This document shows, piece after piece, positions 25,279 through 32,937 of a DNA stretch of 47,814 nucleotides. The stretch's first letter is position 1, and every line of letters begins with the position of its first letter. The translations under genes and the position numbers were made by a program. The notes beneath the pieces were generated by a model. It did not search any database and was not told the DNA's origin. It saw only the letters and a program-made list of their open reading frames with translations. The stretch is from Pelagibacteraceae bacterium AG-319-F18 (GTDB taxonomy: Bacteria; Pseudomonadota; Alphaproteobacteria; Pelagibacterales; Pelagibacteraceae), in contig QBXA01000011.1 of NCBI GenBank assembly GCA_003283905.1, positions 1-47,814 on the forward strand, read 5' to 3'.

Positions 25279-26155
25279 TAGATTGTTTAACTACATCGAT
25301 AGTATGAACATTATCTAATGATTTGTCAAATTCCTCTAAATTCTCTCTTAAAACTAAAATAGATATTGAATAAATCATAGCTAATAACAACACGAGAGGT
25401 AATGAAGTAATAATTGATGCATTACTTTTTATTAGAAGAATATAAAACACAATAAATAAGGCAGAACGAATTAAAACTGTTTTTCTAAAAACACTAATAA
25501 TTGAAAGAGAGTGTTTTAATAAATTGAAAAAATTCATTTTTGAAGGACCATAATATCTAGATCCTCTTATAGAAGAAATGGATAATAAATTTGTTTCAAT
25601 TTTTTTTAATGATCCTGAAAAACTATTCCAAGTTGCTTTTTCATTAAGCATTTTTTCTACAGTTAACTTTGATAAACATGTAAAATTTCCAAATTTAATA
25701 GAATGACCTGTAAATACCAAAGTTAAAATCTTGTGAGCCAGATAACATAATTTGAAAAATATATTTTCTGATCTCTTTGTTCTTTCTCCAATTATAGATT
25801 GATCTTTCGATTGTTCTGCACATTGAATAAAATTTTTAATTTCTTCTGGTCTATCTTCTCCGTCACCATCCATGGGTATTACATAATCAAATTCTTTTTT
25901 TTCAAAAATATATTTTAATCCGGACGCTATACATCTTGCATGTCCCCTGTTCTCTTTCATATTTACAATTTCAATGGAATTAATATTTTCGGTATTTTGA
26001 TATTCATCAATTATCTGTTGGAAAGATGCATCATTTATAACAATAACTGATATATTCGAATTAAGATCTTTTATTTCAAAATTTATATTTTCTATTAACT
26101 TGGTTAAACTCTCTCTGTCATTATAAATTGGAATTAAAATTATATATTTTTTCAT
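25262..26155 (-). CDS. GT2 glycosyltransferase, polyprenyl-phosphate sugar synthase-like
   Basis: Inverting GT-A enzyme that would load a sugar from a nucleotide donor onto a lipid phosphate, like DPM1 or ArnC. Visible: IPIYNDRESL near residue 8, VIVINDAS with the donor-binding Asp, GHARCIASGL, and the DxD metal motif in PMDGDGEDRPEE (Asp96/Asp98). Two hydrophobic helices fill the last 80 residues (LFIVFYILLI and LPLVLLLAMIYSISILVL), anchoring it in the inner membrane. 297 aa. It starts 2 bp after the ArnT-like gene, its natural partner. Confidence 0.88.
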   Translation of the reverse strand: MKKYIILIPIYNDRESLTKLIENINFEIKDLNSNISVIVINDASFQQIIDEYQNTENINSIEIVNMKENRGHARCIASGLKYIFEKKEFDYVIPMDGDGEDRPEEIKNFIQCAEQSKDQSIIGERTKRSENIFFKLCYLAHKILTLVFTGHSIKFGNFTCLSKLTVEKMLNEKATWNSFSGSLKKIETNLLSISSIRGSRYYGPSKMNFFNLLKHSLSIISVFRKTVLIRSALFIVFYILLIKSNASIITSLPLVLLLAMIYSISILVLRENLEEFDKSLDNVHTIDVVKQSNEKLF

Positions 26156-26157
26156 AA

Positions 26158-27480
26158 CTATTTTGAGCCAACACAGACATTATCAAGGCACATATAATCT
26201 TTCAATTGATCTAGTTTTTCTCTTTCAACAAAACCTTCCCAAATAGGTCGTGATTTAAGATGGTACGATAAATTTCCAGCATTCCACTCGTTTCCATAAA
26301 CCACATTTATCTTAGTGTTAAATTGTTGATCCCAAGAATATTGAGTTTTAAGAGCAATTTCTTTACCTGGATAATCCGTTCTTTTATTATCTTTTGATAA
26401 TGAGACGTACACATAAAGTATAGGTGATAAAAAGAATAAAAAAATAAATCCAACCACAAAAGCTTTTAATTTTTTAATATTTATTTGAGCCTGTAATAAA
26501 TAAACAAATAAAGTTCCAAAAAATAAATAAAACGGTGTCATCCACATTGTTCTAATTTTAGAACCAGTAACTACTGAAGTTAAAAACATTAATATGATTG
26601 GTAGAATGTTAATTGCCAATAAAAAAAGTAATTTCTTATCTTTTAAATCAAATTTAAATTTGATTTTTTTTAATAGCAACCAAACCAAAATTAAGAATGG
26701 AATAAGTAATCCAATTTGTTTTATCAAAAAAATAAGTGGAAATTTAATATGATCTATTAAACTTGATTGTTCTAATCCAGCTCTAGCAAGTCCATATGTT
26801 ATAGTAATAAACTCATTGTTATTAAGCCATATGAAATGAGGTACCAAAATAATTAAAAACACTTCAAGGGTTATTAAGTGCTTAAAATCAAATTTTCTAT
26901 CTTTCTTAATAAAGATTAAATAAATAAATAAAAGATCTATTGAAGCTAAGAGATAAATAAATAAATATTTTGATAAAAACCCAGCTGCTGCAAATAATCC
27001 AACTAAAAAACAATCAAAAAATTTTACTTCTTTGCTATTATAAATTTTCCATGAAAAATATACCGTTAACGACCAGAATGGTAATTGACAAACGTTTACG
27101 TTAAATTCTGGAGATGTAAAATTATAAAAATAAATAGCTTCTATTAGTAAAACTGAAATTAAAACTAGTAAATCATTATTAAAAATTTCCTTAGAAAATT
27201 TAAACACATAAAAAAAAGAAATAATTACAAAAATTTGACTAAGTAAATAATAAGCCCAATCTTGAGAGCCAAAAATTTGATAAAAAACTTCTGGAAAAAA
27301 AGCACTCATTGGAGGATGCTTATTAAAACCCCAATCCAAGTTACTTCCCCAAGCTAAAGCTTCAATCGTATCTAGTGGCAAGTTATTATTTGTAACTGAT
27401 GGAACTAATGTCCAGAGTATAAGGTGAGCTGTAATAAAAATGTAAAAAATATTATTTATATTCTTATTATAATTGGTCAT
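26158..27480 (-). CDS. ArnT/PMT-like membrane glycosyltransferase (GT-C)
   Basis: Polytopic enzyme that uses lipid-phosphate sugars on the periplasmic face to modify lipid A, protein or polysaccharide. The first loop carries DTIEALAWGSNLDWGFNKHP, with the acidic catalytic residue and the KHPP motif of the PMT_2 group, and roughly ten hydrophobic segments follow. A small periplasmic C-terminal domain ends with two Cys (MCLDNVCVG). 440 aa, shorter than ArnT (about 550). It is the first gene of a tight minus-strand operon reaching to 18340 or beyond, so its product probably decorates the acceptor processed by the enzymes downstream. Confidence 0.85.
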   Translation of the reverse strand: MTNYNKNINNIFYIFITAHLILWTLVPSVTNNNLPLDTIEALAWGSNLDWGFNKHPPMSAFFPEVFYQIFGSQDWAYYLLSQIFVIISFFYVFKFSKEIFNNDLLVLISVLLIEAIYFYNFTSPEFNVNVCQLPFWSLTVYFSWKIYNSKEVKFFDCFLVGLFAAAGFLSKYLFIYLLASIDLLFIYLIFIKKDRKFDFKHLITLEVFLIILVPHFIWLNNNEFITITYGLARAGLEQSSLIDHIKFPLIFLIKQIGLLIPFLILVWLLLKKIKFKFDLKDKKLLFLLAINILPIILMFLTSVVTGSKIRTMWMTPFYLFFGTLFVYLLQAQINIKKLKAFVVGFIFLFFLSPILYVYVSLSKDNKRTDYPGKEIALKTQYSWDQQFNTKINVVYGNEWNAGNLSYHLKSRPIWEGFVEREKLDQLKDYMCLDNVCVGSK

Positions 27481-27509
27481 TTATAAATATTTATATTAAT
27501 TAAGCTTAC

Positions 27510-27537
27510 TTGACACCCCTAATTTGCTGAATATACT
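27510..27537 (+). promoter_or_regulatory. Strong sigma70 promoter of the dksA-like gene
   Basis: A consensus -35 TTGACA (27510-27515), 16-bp spacer and -10 TATACT (27532-27537) are followed at once by CCGG. A G/C discriminator right after the -10 is characteristic of promoters repressed by ppGpp/DksA, which would give autoregulation. Predicted start is near 27544, 15 nt before the ATG. Confidence 0.7.
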
Positions 27538-27558
27538 CCGGAAATTCAAATTTAAACT

Positions 27559-28116
27559 ATGCCAAAGACGACTAAAGTTAAAAAAAAAGTTACAAAACCA
27601 AAAACTAAAGTTTCTAAGCCAAAAACTAAAGTTGTGTCAAAAGCAAAAGTTGTGTCAAAAGCAAAAGTTGTGTCAAAAGCAAAAGTTGTTACTAAAGCTC
27701 CAATCAAAATTTCTAAAACATATGTCCCAAAAGACACGGAAAAATATATGTGTGAAAAACATAAAGTTTTTTTTAGAATAAAATTAACTGAGTGGAAAAA
27801 AGATTTGGTTAAAGCTAATAACGAAGCTCTTTATAATGGTAGCATGGATGATAATAGTATTTCTGCAGATGTTGTGGATCAAGCGAGCTCATATACAGAT
27901 AAAAATGTTGAAATGAAAGCTATCAATAGACAAATTAAATTAATTTCAGAGATTGATAAAGCTTTAGCAAGAATAAGAGAAGATACCTATGGTTACTGCT
28001 TAGATACAGCAGAACCAATTGGGTTAAAAAGATTAATGGCAAGACCTGTTGCCAAATACACTATTGCCGCACAAGAAAAACATGAAATGAATGAAAAAGT
28101 TCATGCAGATGATTAA
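27559..28116 (+). CDS. dksA: DksA/TraR-like transcription factor with single Cys and Lys-rich arm
   Basis: RNA-polymerase secondary-channel regulator of the DksA family. The coiled-coil begins near residue 72, with DKALARIREDTYGYCLDTAEPI and IGLKRLMARPVAKYTI matching the C-terminal globular part. The zinc-finger Cys quartet of E. coli DksA is reduced to one: CxxT and then TxxA. Such Cys-poor but active DksA variants are known in alphaproteobacteria. Unusual is an N-terminal arm of about 55 residues rich in Lys/Val, including three exact KVVSKA repeats plus a KVVTKA copy, reminiscent of nucleic-acid-binding tails. 185 aa. It is convergent with the Ehu operon and divergent from the glycan operon. 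Confidence 0.85.
   Translation: MPKTTKVKKKVTKPKTKVSKPKTKVVSKAKVVSKAKVVSKAKVVTKAPIKISKTYVPKDTEKYMCEKHKVFFRIKLTEWKKDLVKANNEALYNGSMDDNSISADVVDQASSYTDKNVEMKAINRQIKLISEIDKALARIREDTYGYCLDTAEPIGLKRLMARPVAKYTIAAQEKHEMNEKVHADD
27628..27699 (+). repeat. 18-bp tandem repeat inside dksA (KVVSKA units)
   Basis: Three identical 18-bp units (AAAGTTGTGTCAAAAGCA) at 27628-27681 are followed by a diverged fourth coding KVVTKA. Perfect identity of the first three indicates recent expansion, and the frame is kept because the unit is a multiple of three. Confidence 0.9.
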
Positions 28117-28130
28117 TTGAAAATTTCTAT

Positions 28131-28919
28131 TTAATTTGCATCAAGAACCGCATGTAGAAATTGCTTAGTTCTCTCATTTTGTGGATCTCCAAATAATTTT
28201 TCTGGTGGACCTTGTTCAAAAATTTTACCTTCATTAAAGAAACAAACTCTATCTGATATTTCTCTAGCAAAACCCATTTGATGAGTAACCATAATCATCG
28301 TTAAATTATGCTCCTTATTTAGCGATCTAATTACATTCAATACTTCTCCAACAACTTCAGGGTCTAAAGCTGATGTTATTTCATCTAAAAGCATTACCTT
28401 AGGTCTCATCGCAAGAGCTCTTGCAATTGCTACCCGTTGTTGTTGACCACCAGACAATCTGCTTGGATGCTGGTCTTTCTTATCAGTTAATCCAACTAAT
28501 TCTAATAATTCTAAAGCTCTCTCTTCTGCCTCTTCTTTTTTCATACCTAAAACTTCTATAGGAGCTTCAATACAATTTTGTAACGCAGTCATATGTGGGA
28601 ATAAGTTAAATTGTTGAAATACCATTCCAATTTTAGAACGTCTTTCTCTTAAATATTTTTCACTGGCCTCAACTAAATTACCGTCCTTATCCATATGAGT
28701 TAAAGGCTCTCCATCAAGATGTATTACACCCTGATTTATTTTCTCAAGTGTCATTAATACTCGAAGAACAGTTGTTTTACCTGATCCAGATGGTCCTATG
28801 ATGGAAACCATTTCATTTTTTTTAATTTCTAAATTTAATTTATCTAAAACAACTAAATCACCATATTGTTTTGTGACATCTGAAAAATTTACAATTATTT
28901 CTGAAGATTCTTTTTTCAT
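28131..28919 (-). CDS. ehuA: Amino-acid-type ABC importer ATPase, EhuA-like
   Basis: ATPase of a polar amino acid/ectoine ABC importer. Walker A GPSGSGKTT near residue 42, Q-loop FQQFNLFPHM, signature LSGGQQQRVAIARALA, Walker B VMLLDEITSALD and H-loop VTHQMG are all present. An insertion of about 20 residues after the Walker A region (HMDKDGNLVEASEKYLRE) is typical of EhuA-like members. 262 aa. It is the last gene of the four-gene operon, 3 bp after the permease. Substrate is inferred from the binding protein only. Confidence 0.85.
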   Translation of the reverse strand: MKKESSEIIVNFSDVTKQYGDLVVLDKLNLEIKKNEMVSIIGPSGSGKTTVLRVLMTLEKINQGVIHLDGEPLTHMDKDGNLVEASEKYLRERRSKIGMVFQQFNLFPHMTALQNCIEAPIEVLGMKKEEAEERALELLELVGLTDKKDQHPSRLSGGQQQRVAIARALAMRPKVMLLDEITSALDPEVVGEVLNVIRSLNKEHNLTMIMVTHQMGFAREISDRVCFFNEGKIFEQGPPEKLFGDPQNERTKQFLHAVLDAN

Positions 28920-28922
28920 AAA

Positions 28923-29609
28923 TTAAAGTTGTTCTTTTTTTATTTTTCCTTGAGCTAGATTAACATTTTTTTCAATTTTTCTAATCCAAATTGCAGCAGG
29001 AATCGATAAAGTTAAAAATATTATACCGACTATAGTATATGGTTCTAAATAACGATAGTGATATCCACCAACTGCTGTTGCTGCGTGGAATAATTCAGCA
29101 ACTCCAATTGTTGAAAGTAATGGTGTATCTTTGAAAATTCCTACCAAATAATTTCCCATTCCTGGAATGGCGATTGGAAATGCCTGAGGTAATACTATTT
29201 TTCTATAAGTGTAAAATGTAGAAAAATTTAGTGCTCTACAAGCTTCCCACTGAGTTTTAGGAACACCCTCAAGTGCTCCTCTATAAACTTCTGATAAATA
29301 AGTCCCAAAATGAAGGCCAATTGTAATCATTCCACAGACCCAAGCTGATAAAGTAATACCAAATTGAGGTAAGACAAAATAAACAAAAAATAATTGAATT
29401 AGCAAAGGTGTTGATCTAATAAATTCAACAATCTCTCTGTTGATCATATTGACTATTTTAATTGGTGTTCTTTGGCCTAATAAAAATAACAATCCTACAA
29501 TAGCTGCAATAGCATAACCAATTCCTGCTGCTAATATGGTATTTAGAGTTGCCAATAACATTTGTGGCAAGATCTCAATTGCAAAATCCCATCTCCATTC
29601 TGCATTCAT
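28923..29609 (-). CDS. ehuD: ABC permease, EhuD-like (HisM/GlnP family)
   Basis: Membrane subunit of the polar amino acid importer with about five helices. The EAA loop interacting with the ATPase reads EACRALNFSTFYTYRKIVLPQA. The conserved EFIRSTPLLIQLFFVYF segment is typical of GlnP/HisM proteins. 228 aa. It starts one base after the EhuC-like stop, so the two permeases are co-translated and probably form a heterodimer. Confidence 0.85.
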   Translation of the reverse strand: MNAEWRWDFAIEILPQMLLATLNTILAAGIGYAIAAIVGLLFLLGQRTPIKIVNMINREIVEFIRSTPLLIQLFFVYFVLPQFGITLSAWVCGMITIGLHFGTYLSEVYRGALEGVPKTQWEACRALNFSTFYTYRKIVLPQAFPIAIPGMGNYLVGIFKDTPLLSTIGVAELFHAATAVGGYHYRYLEPYTIVGIIFLTLSIPAAIWIRKIEKNVNLAQGKIKKEQL

Positions 29610-29610
29610 A

Positions 29611-30282
29611 TTAAATTTTTTCCTTTCCTACTTTTCTTGCTGCTAAAACTTCTAACCATCTTAAAATTGGAACAAGGAAAAATCTTGAGATTATATAATA
29701 AATTAAAAGAGCAGTTCCAAAACATTGGGCAGAGAGCCAAGTAATAGAATTTATTTGTTTGGCTTCAAAAGTTAAATCAACCACTGTTACTAAAGCAACT
29801 AGTGCGGTTGCTTTTAAAAGTTCTACAGTTAAATTTGCAGCGGGTGGCAATATAATTGGAAATATTTGAGGTATAATAATTTTTCTCATTCTTTTTGCTG
29901 GAGTAAAATTTAATGCAAAAGCACCTTCCCATTGTCCTTTTGGAACTGCAAGAATACCACCTCTCACAATCTCTGCACCGTAAGCTCCAAAATTCATTCC
30001 TATTGCAACAACTCCAGCTGTAAATGCCTCTAATGATAAGCCAAAAAAAGGTAACACATAATAAAACCAAAACAATTGAACTAATAAAGATGTTCCTCTA
30101 AAAAATTCTATATAAGCTGTGGCCGTACCTTGAATAATTGGATTTTTCGATAAACGCATCAATCCAAAAATTAATGAAATAATCACATAAAGAATAGTTG
30201 AACAAATCAACACTTTAACTGTAGTAACAGTTCCAAGTAACATAGTCGGACCATGTTCAGATAAAAATGCAAAATAGCTCAC
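29611..30282 (-). CDS. ehuC: ABC permease, EhuC-like (HisQ/GlnP family)
   Basis: Second membrane subunit, with EFFRGTSLLVQLFWFYYVLP and the EAA loop EGAFALNFTPAKRMRKIIIP. 223 aa, five predicted helices. It lies downstream of the binding-protein gene across a strong terminator-like hairpin, so it should be made at a lower level than the binding protein. Assignment as C rather than D follows gene order and is not certain. Confidence 0.82.
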   Translation of the reverse strand: MSYFAFLSEHGPTMLLGTVTTVKVLICSTILYVIISLIFGLMRLSKNPIIQGTATAYIEFFRGTSLLVQLFWFYYVLPFFGLSLEAFTAGVVAIGMNFGAYGAEIVRGGILAVPKGQWEGAFALNFTPAKRMRKIIIPQIFPIILPPAANLTVELLKATALVALVTVVDLTFEAKQINSITWLSAQCFGTALLIYYIISRFFLVPILRWLEVLAARKVGKEKI

Positions 30283-30300
30283 TATAAAACCTTAACTATT

Positions 30301-30335
30301 AAAAAAAAATCAGGCGACGAATTTTTGTCGCCTGA
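30301..30335 (-). terminator. Rho-independent terminator after ehuB
   Basis: A 9-bp perfect stem TCAGGCGAC/GTCGCCTGA (30310-30335) is followed on the minus strand by nine T (30309-30301). It sits between the binding protein and its permeases, so it would end most transcripts after ehuB and let a fraction continue into ehuCDA. Confidence 0.9.
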
Positions 30336-30356
30336 TCAAATTAAAAATTAATTTCT

Positions 30357-31202
30357 TTATTTTGTAGAACAAGCCCACTCAGTAGTCATGTCAGCAGGTG
30401 GTAATTGAGCTTTATCGTAACCATATTTACCAGCTCTTTCTAACATTTTTCCTGGGTTTGCTAAAACTTTTGCTAATGCAGCATTAAAATTATCTCTAAA
30501 CTCTGTATCAGTTTTTCTAAAACCTATACCAACAACATTTAAAGTTTCTTTAGGCATTAACTTAGGATCAGTTACTTCAAATGCTCCATTAGTTTTTTCT
30601 TCATGCTCTTTTGCACCAAAGAAGGTTTGTACAGCAGCGTCAGCTCTACCAGCTTTCATTGCAGCTAAAATTCCAACTTCACCTTCAACTAACATCATTT
30701 GACTATCTGGAACACCATATTTCTTAGCAGCTTCAACAGTGTTAAAACCAGCGCCAGTTACAAGTTTTGCGCCAGTTCTAATAACATCTTCGTAGTTGTT
30801 AATTCCTTTAGGGTTTCCTTTAGGCACTAGCATTGCATCACCAAAAAGACCTATTGGATCTGAGAAATTGATGTTAGCACATCTACTTTTTAAAATATAC
30901 ATACCGCCAGTTATCATGTCTGATCTATTAGCATTAATTCCTGGAATTAATCCTGACCATTCAAATACTTTGGTTTCATGCTCAGTTATTCCCATTTCTT
31001 CAAGAACAGTCAAAGCAATCATGTTAACAAAACCTAATGCTTCACCGTTATCTCCTGCGTAAGCCCATGGTACTGCTGTACCAAAACCAAGTCTTAACTT
31101 GTGACCATCCTTTAGTCTGTCAGTTAATGTTGCAGCATTAACAGATGAAATACTAAAAAGAATAACAAGAAAAACTGATATTGATTTAATTAATTTTTTC
31201 AT
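30357..31202 (-). CDS. ehuB: ABC periplasmic solute-binding protein, EhuB-like
   Basis: Family 3 extracellular solute-binding protein. The signal peptide ends near residue 23 (SSVNAA). The start of the mature domain (LRLGFGTAVPWAYAGDNGEALGF would be too long to show whole) has the LGF..GFVNMIA pattern, and WSGLIPGINANRSDMITGGM and the two-Cys ends (RCANINF, WACSTK) resemble ectoine/hydroxyectoine receptors. 281 aa. A ribosome site AAGGGAGAG precedes the ATG. Ectoine is the best guess from memory of EhuB; another polar amino acid is possible. Confidence 0.82.
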   Translation of the reverse strand: MKKLIKSISVFLVILFSISSVNAATLTDRLKDGHKLRLGFGTAVPWAYAGDNGEALGFVNMIALTVLEEMGITEHETKVFEWSGLIPGINANRSDMITGGMYILKSRCANINFSDPIGLFGDAMLVPKGNPKGINNYEDVIRTGAKLVTGAGFNTVEAAKKYGVPDSQMMLVEGEVGILAAMKAGRADAAVQTFFGAKEHEEKTNGAFEVTDPKLMPKETLNVVGIGFRKTDTEFRDNFNAALAKVLANPGKMLERAGKYGYDKAQLPPADMTTEWACSTK

Positions 31203-31232
31203 TATCTCTCCCTTTTGTTTAATAATTAAATA

Positions 31233-31261
31233 AGGTTAACAAGAATTTTTAATTGGTGCAA
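31233..31261 (-). promoter_or_regulatory. Likely promoter of the ehu operon
   Basis: Minus-strand TTGCAC (31256-31261), a 17-bp spacer and TAACCT (31233-31238) would start transcription about 24 nt before the ehuB ATG. The -10 is a poor match, so this is tentative. Confidence 0.4.
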
Positions 31262-31301
31262 ATTTATAAAAATATCAAACAACTATGGATTGAATTTTAA
31301 A

Positions 31302-32087
31302 TTAAATATTTAATGTATCTCCAATATTTAACTCACCATCATCCAGTACAGTTAAGTAAATTCCCATATCAAAATGATTATAAGTTTTTTTTAATAATTG
31401 AAGTAAATTAAAAGAGTTATCTTCCGATTGTGGTTTTAAATTAATTGCAACACATCTTGGAATATTTTTTTTAACTTTAAACGAAACATTGTTAATTTTA
31501 ATAATCTTTCCAACCCAGTCCCTTTCTTTCCAAGGCTCGACTCCATCTATACAAATATTCCCTCTAAATATTGAAGTTTCGATCTTCTTGTCAATTTTCT
31601 TTTGAAAATCATTGATGCTTTGAATATTTAAAAGTGAGACTGAATTAACAAAATCAACTTTTTTTGAAATGGAAGTATCAAAAAAAGGAAATTCATAGTT
31701 TTTCATTAAAACTATTGGTTGTTTTAATGAGTCCTCTAAATCTGAAATTTTATTTGAAAGTGCTCCACGTTCACTTAGTTGATTTGTATCAATGGTTAAA
31801 ATTTCTCTATCTTTTAAGGTTAACGTTAATTTTTCATCTTTTAATATAAAATTATATTTATTCAAAGCTGGTGAATTCTTAAGAGTTAAAATTTTATTCC
31901 ATTTACCTTTTCTTTCATTTGAACTTTTTTCAAATAATTTAGCCTGATCTAGATCCAAGTTTTGAGCAAATGCAAAAATTCTATCTCCAATAATCCCAAT
32001 ATTTTTTTTGATTTTACAATTTTGAACACTTTGAAATGAAACTGATTTAACCGGACAGTAATTTATTGAAGAAATAGTAGCGCTCAT
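31302..32087 (-). CDS. MOSC-domain molybdenum-cofactor/sulfur carrier protein
   Basis: An N-terminal MOSC_N beta-barrel (ISSINYCPVKSVSFQSVQN) is followed by a MOSC domain with FRGNICIDGVEPWKERDW and the cofactor-region Cys in NIPRCVAINL. These match mARC/YcbX-like proteins, which reduce N-hydroxylated compounds using Moco. 261 aa, normal. Its start is only 19 bp from that of the divergent PhyH gene, so their promoters must overlap each other's coding region. Function beyond family membership is unknown. Confidence 0.82.
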   Translation of the reverse strand: MSATISSINYCPVKSVSFQSVQNCKIKKNIGIIGDRIFAFAQNLDLDQAKLFEKSSNERKGKWNKILTLKNSPALNKYNFILKDEKLTLTLKDREILTIDTNQLSERGALSNKISDLEDSLKQPIVLMKNYEFPFFDTSISKKVDFVNSVSLLNIQSINDFQKKIDKKIETSIFRGNICIDGVEPWKERDWVGKIIKINNVSFKVKKNIPRCVAINLKPQSEDNSFNLLQLLKKTYNHFDMGIYLTVLDDGELNIGDTLNI

Positions 32088-32106
32088 ATAAAGTTTTTAA
32101 AATAAT

Positions 32107-32934
32107 ATGACTTATCTTTCACCAAATCAACTTAAACAGTACGAGGATGAGGGTTTTGTTTCTCCCATAAATATTTTTTCAAAAGATAAAACAAAAGAAA
32201 TTAGAGATGAAATTGAATTGATTGAAAAAGAAAAGCCTGAAGAATTAGATAAATCAGGAAGATATAATGCTCATTTAATTTCACCTTTACTAGATGAAGT
32301 TACTCATAACACTAAAATTTTAGATGCAGTTCAAAGTTTAATCGGTGAAGACATACTCGTATGTGGGACAACTCTTTTTATAAAAAATCCAAACGAAAAA
32401 GGATTTGTTAGCTATCACCAAGATGCAAAATACATAGGCTTAGAACCACACAATTGGGTTACTGCATGGGTTGCAATAACAGATTCAAATGAACACAATG
32501 GTTGTATGAGAATGTGGTCAGGATCACATAAAGATAATCTTAAAGATCATGATCAAAAATTTAATGAAGGAAATCTACTAACAAGAGGTCAAACTGTTAA
32601 AGATATACCAAAAGAAGAAACAACGCCTTTAATACTGACAGCAGGTCAAATGTCTCTACACCATCCAGCTGTAGTTCATGGATCAGATCTAAATAAAAGT
32701 AATGATAGAAGAATAGGTTTTGTGATTCAAAGTTATATAGGAGCTAATGTTAAACAAGTTATAGGTAAAAATAGTGTCCAGCTAGCAAGAGGAAAAGATA
32801 ATTATAATTTTCATGAAAAAATTGGAAGACCTAAATCATTATTGGATAAAAATGATCTTAAAATAAAAAAACAAGAAAATGACAATCTTCAAGAAATTTT
32901 TTATAAAGGTTCTTCAAAAAAAGGATGTTATTAA
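32107..32934 (+). CDS. Phytanoyl-CoA dioxygenase (PhyH) family oxygenase
   Basis: Fe(II)/2-oxoglutarate oxygenase with His104 and Asp106 in SYHQDAKYIG, distal His191 in PAVVHGSDLN and Arg201/202 for 2-oxoglutarate. SGSHKDNL and AGQMSLHHP are further PhyH landmarks. 275 aa. It differs clearly from the PhyH at 10808-11563. Three bp separate it from the first dehydrogenase gene, so the three plus-strand genes form one operon, probably for stepwise oxidation of a polyol, cyclitol or similar compound. EctD-like activity was considered because of the Ehu genes but is not supported by specific residues. Confidence 0.87.
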   Translation: MTYLSPNQLKQYEDEGFVSPINIFSKDKTKEIRDEIELIEKEKPEELDKSGRYNAHLISPLLDEVTHNTKILDAVQSLIGEDILVCGTTLFIKNPNEKGFVSYHQDAKYIGLEPHNWVTAWVAITDSNEHNGCMRMWSGSHKDNLKDHDQKFNEGNLLTRGQTVKDIPKEETTPLILTAGQMSLHHPAVVHGSDLNKSNDRRIGFVIQSYIGANVKQVIGKNSVQLARGKDNYNFHEKIGRPKSLLDKNDLKIKKQENDNLQEIFYKGSSKKGCY

Positions 32935-32937
32935 TTT

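Noticed and set aside
27524..27781. Lys/Leu-rich ORF on the plus strand overlapping the dksA start.
   Set aside because: It is an alternative frame of the 18-bp repeats. The dksA frame has the promoter, family motifs and full length.
29777..30070. Minus-strand ORF within the EhuC-like gene.
   Set aside because: Out-of-frame shadow with Cys/Ser/Asn-rich composition; the permease frame carries the EAA loop and helices.
32107..32934. Ectoine hydroxylase (EctD) next to an ectoine importer.
   Set aside because: Only general PhyH motifs are visible, the gene is in a separate operon with sugar-type dehydrogenases, and no ectoine genes are nearby.
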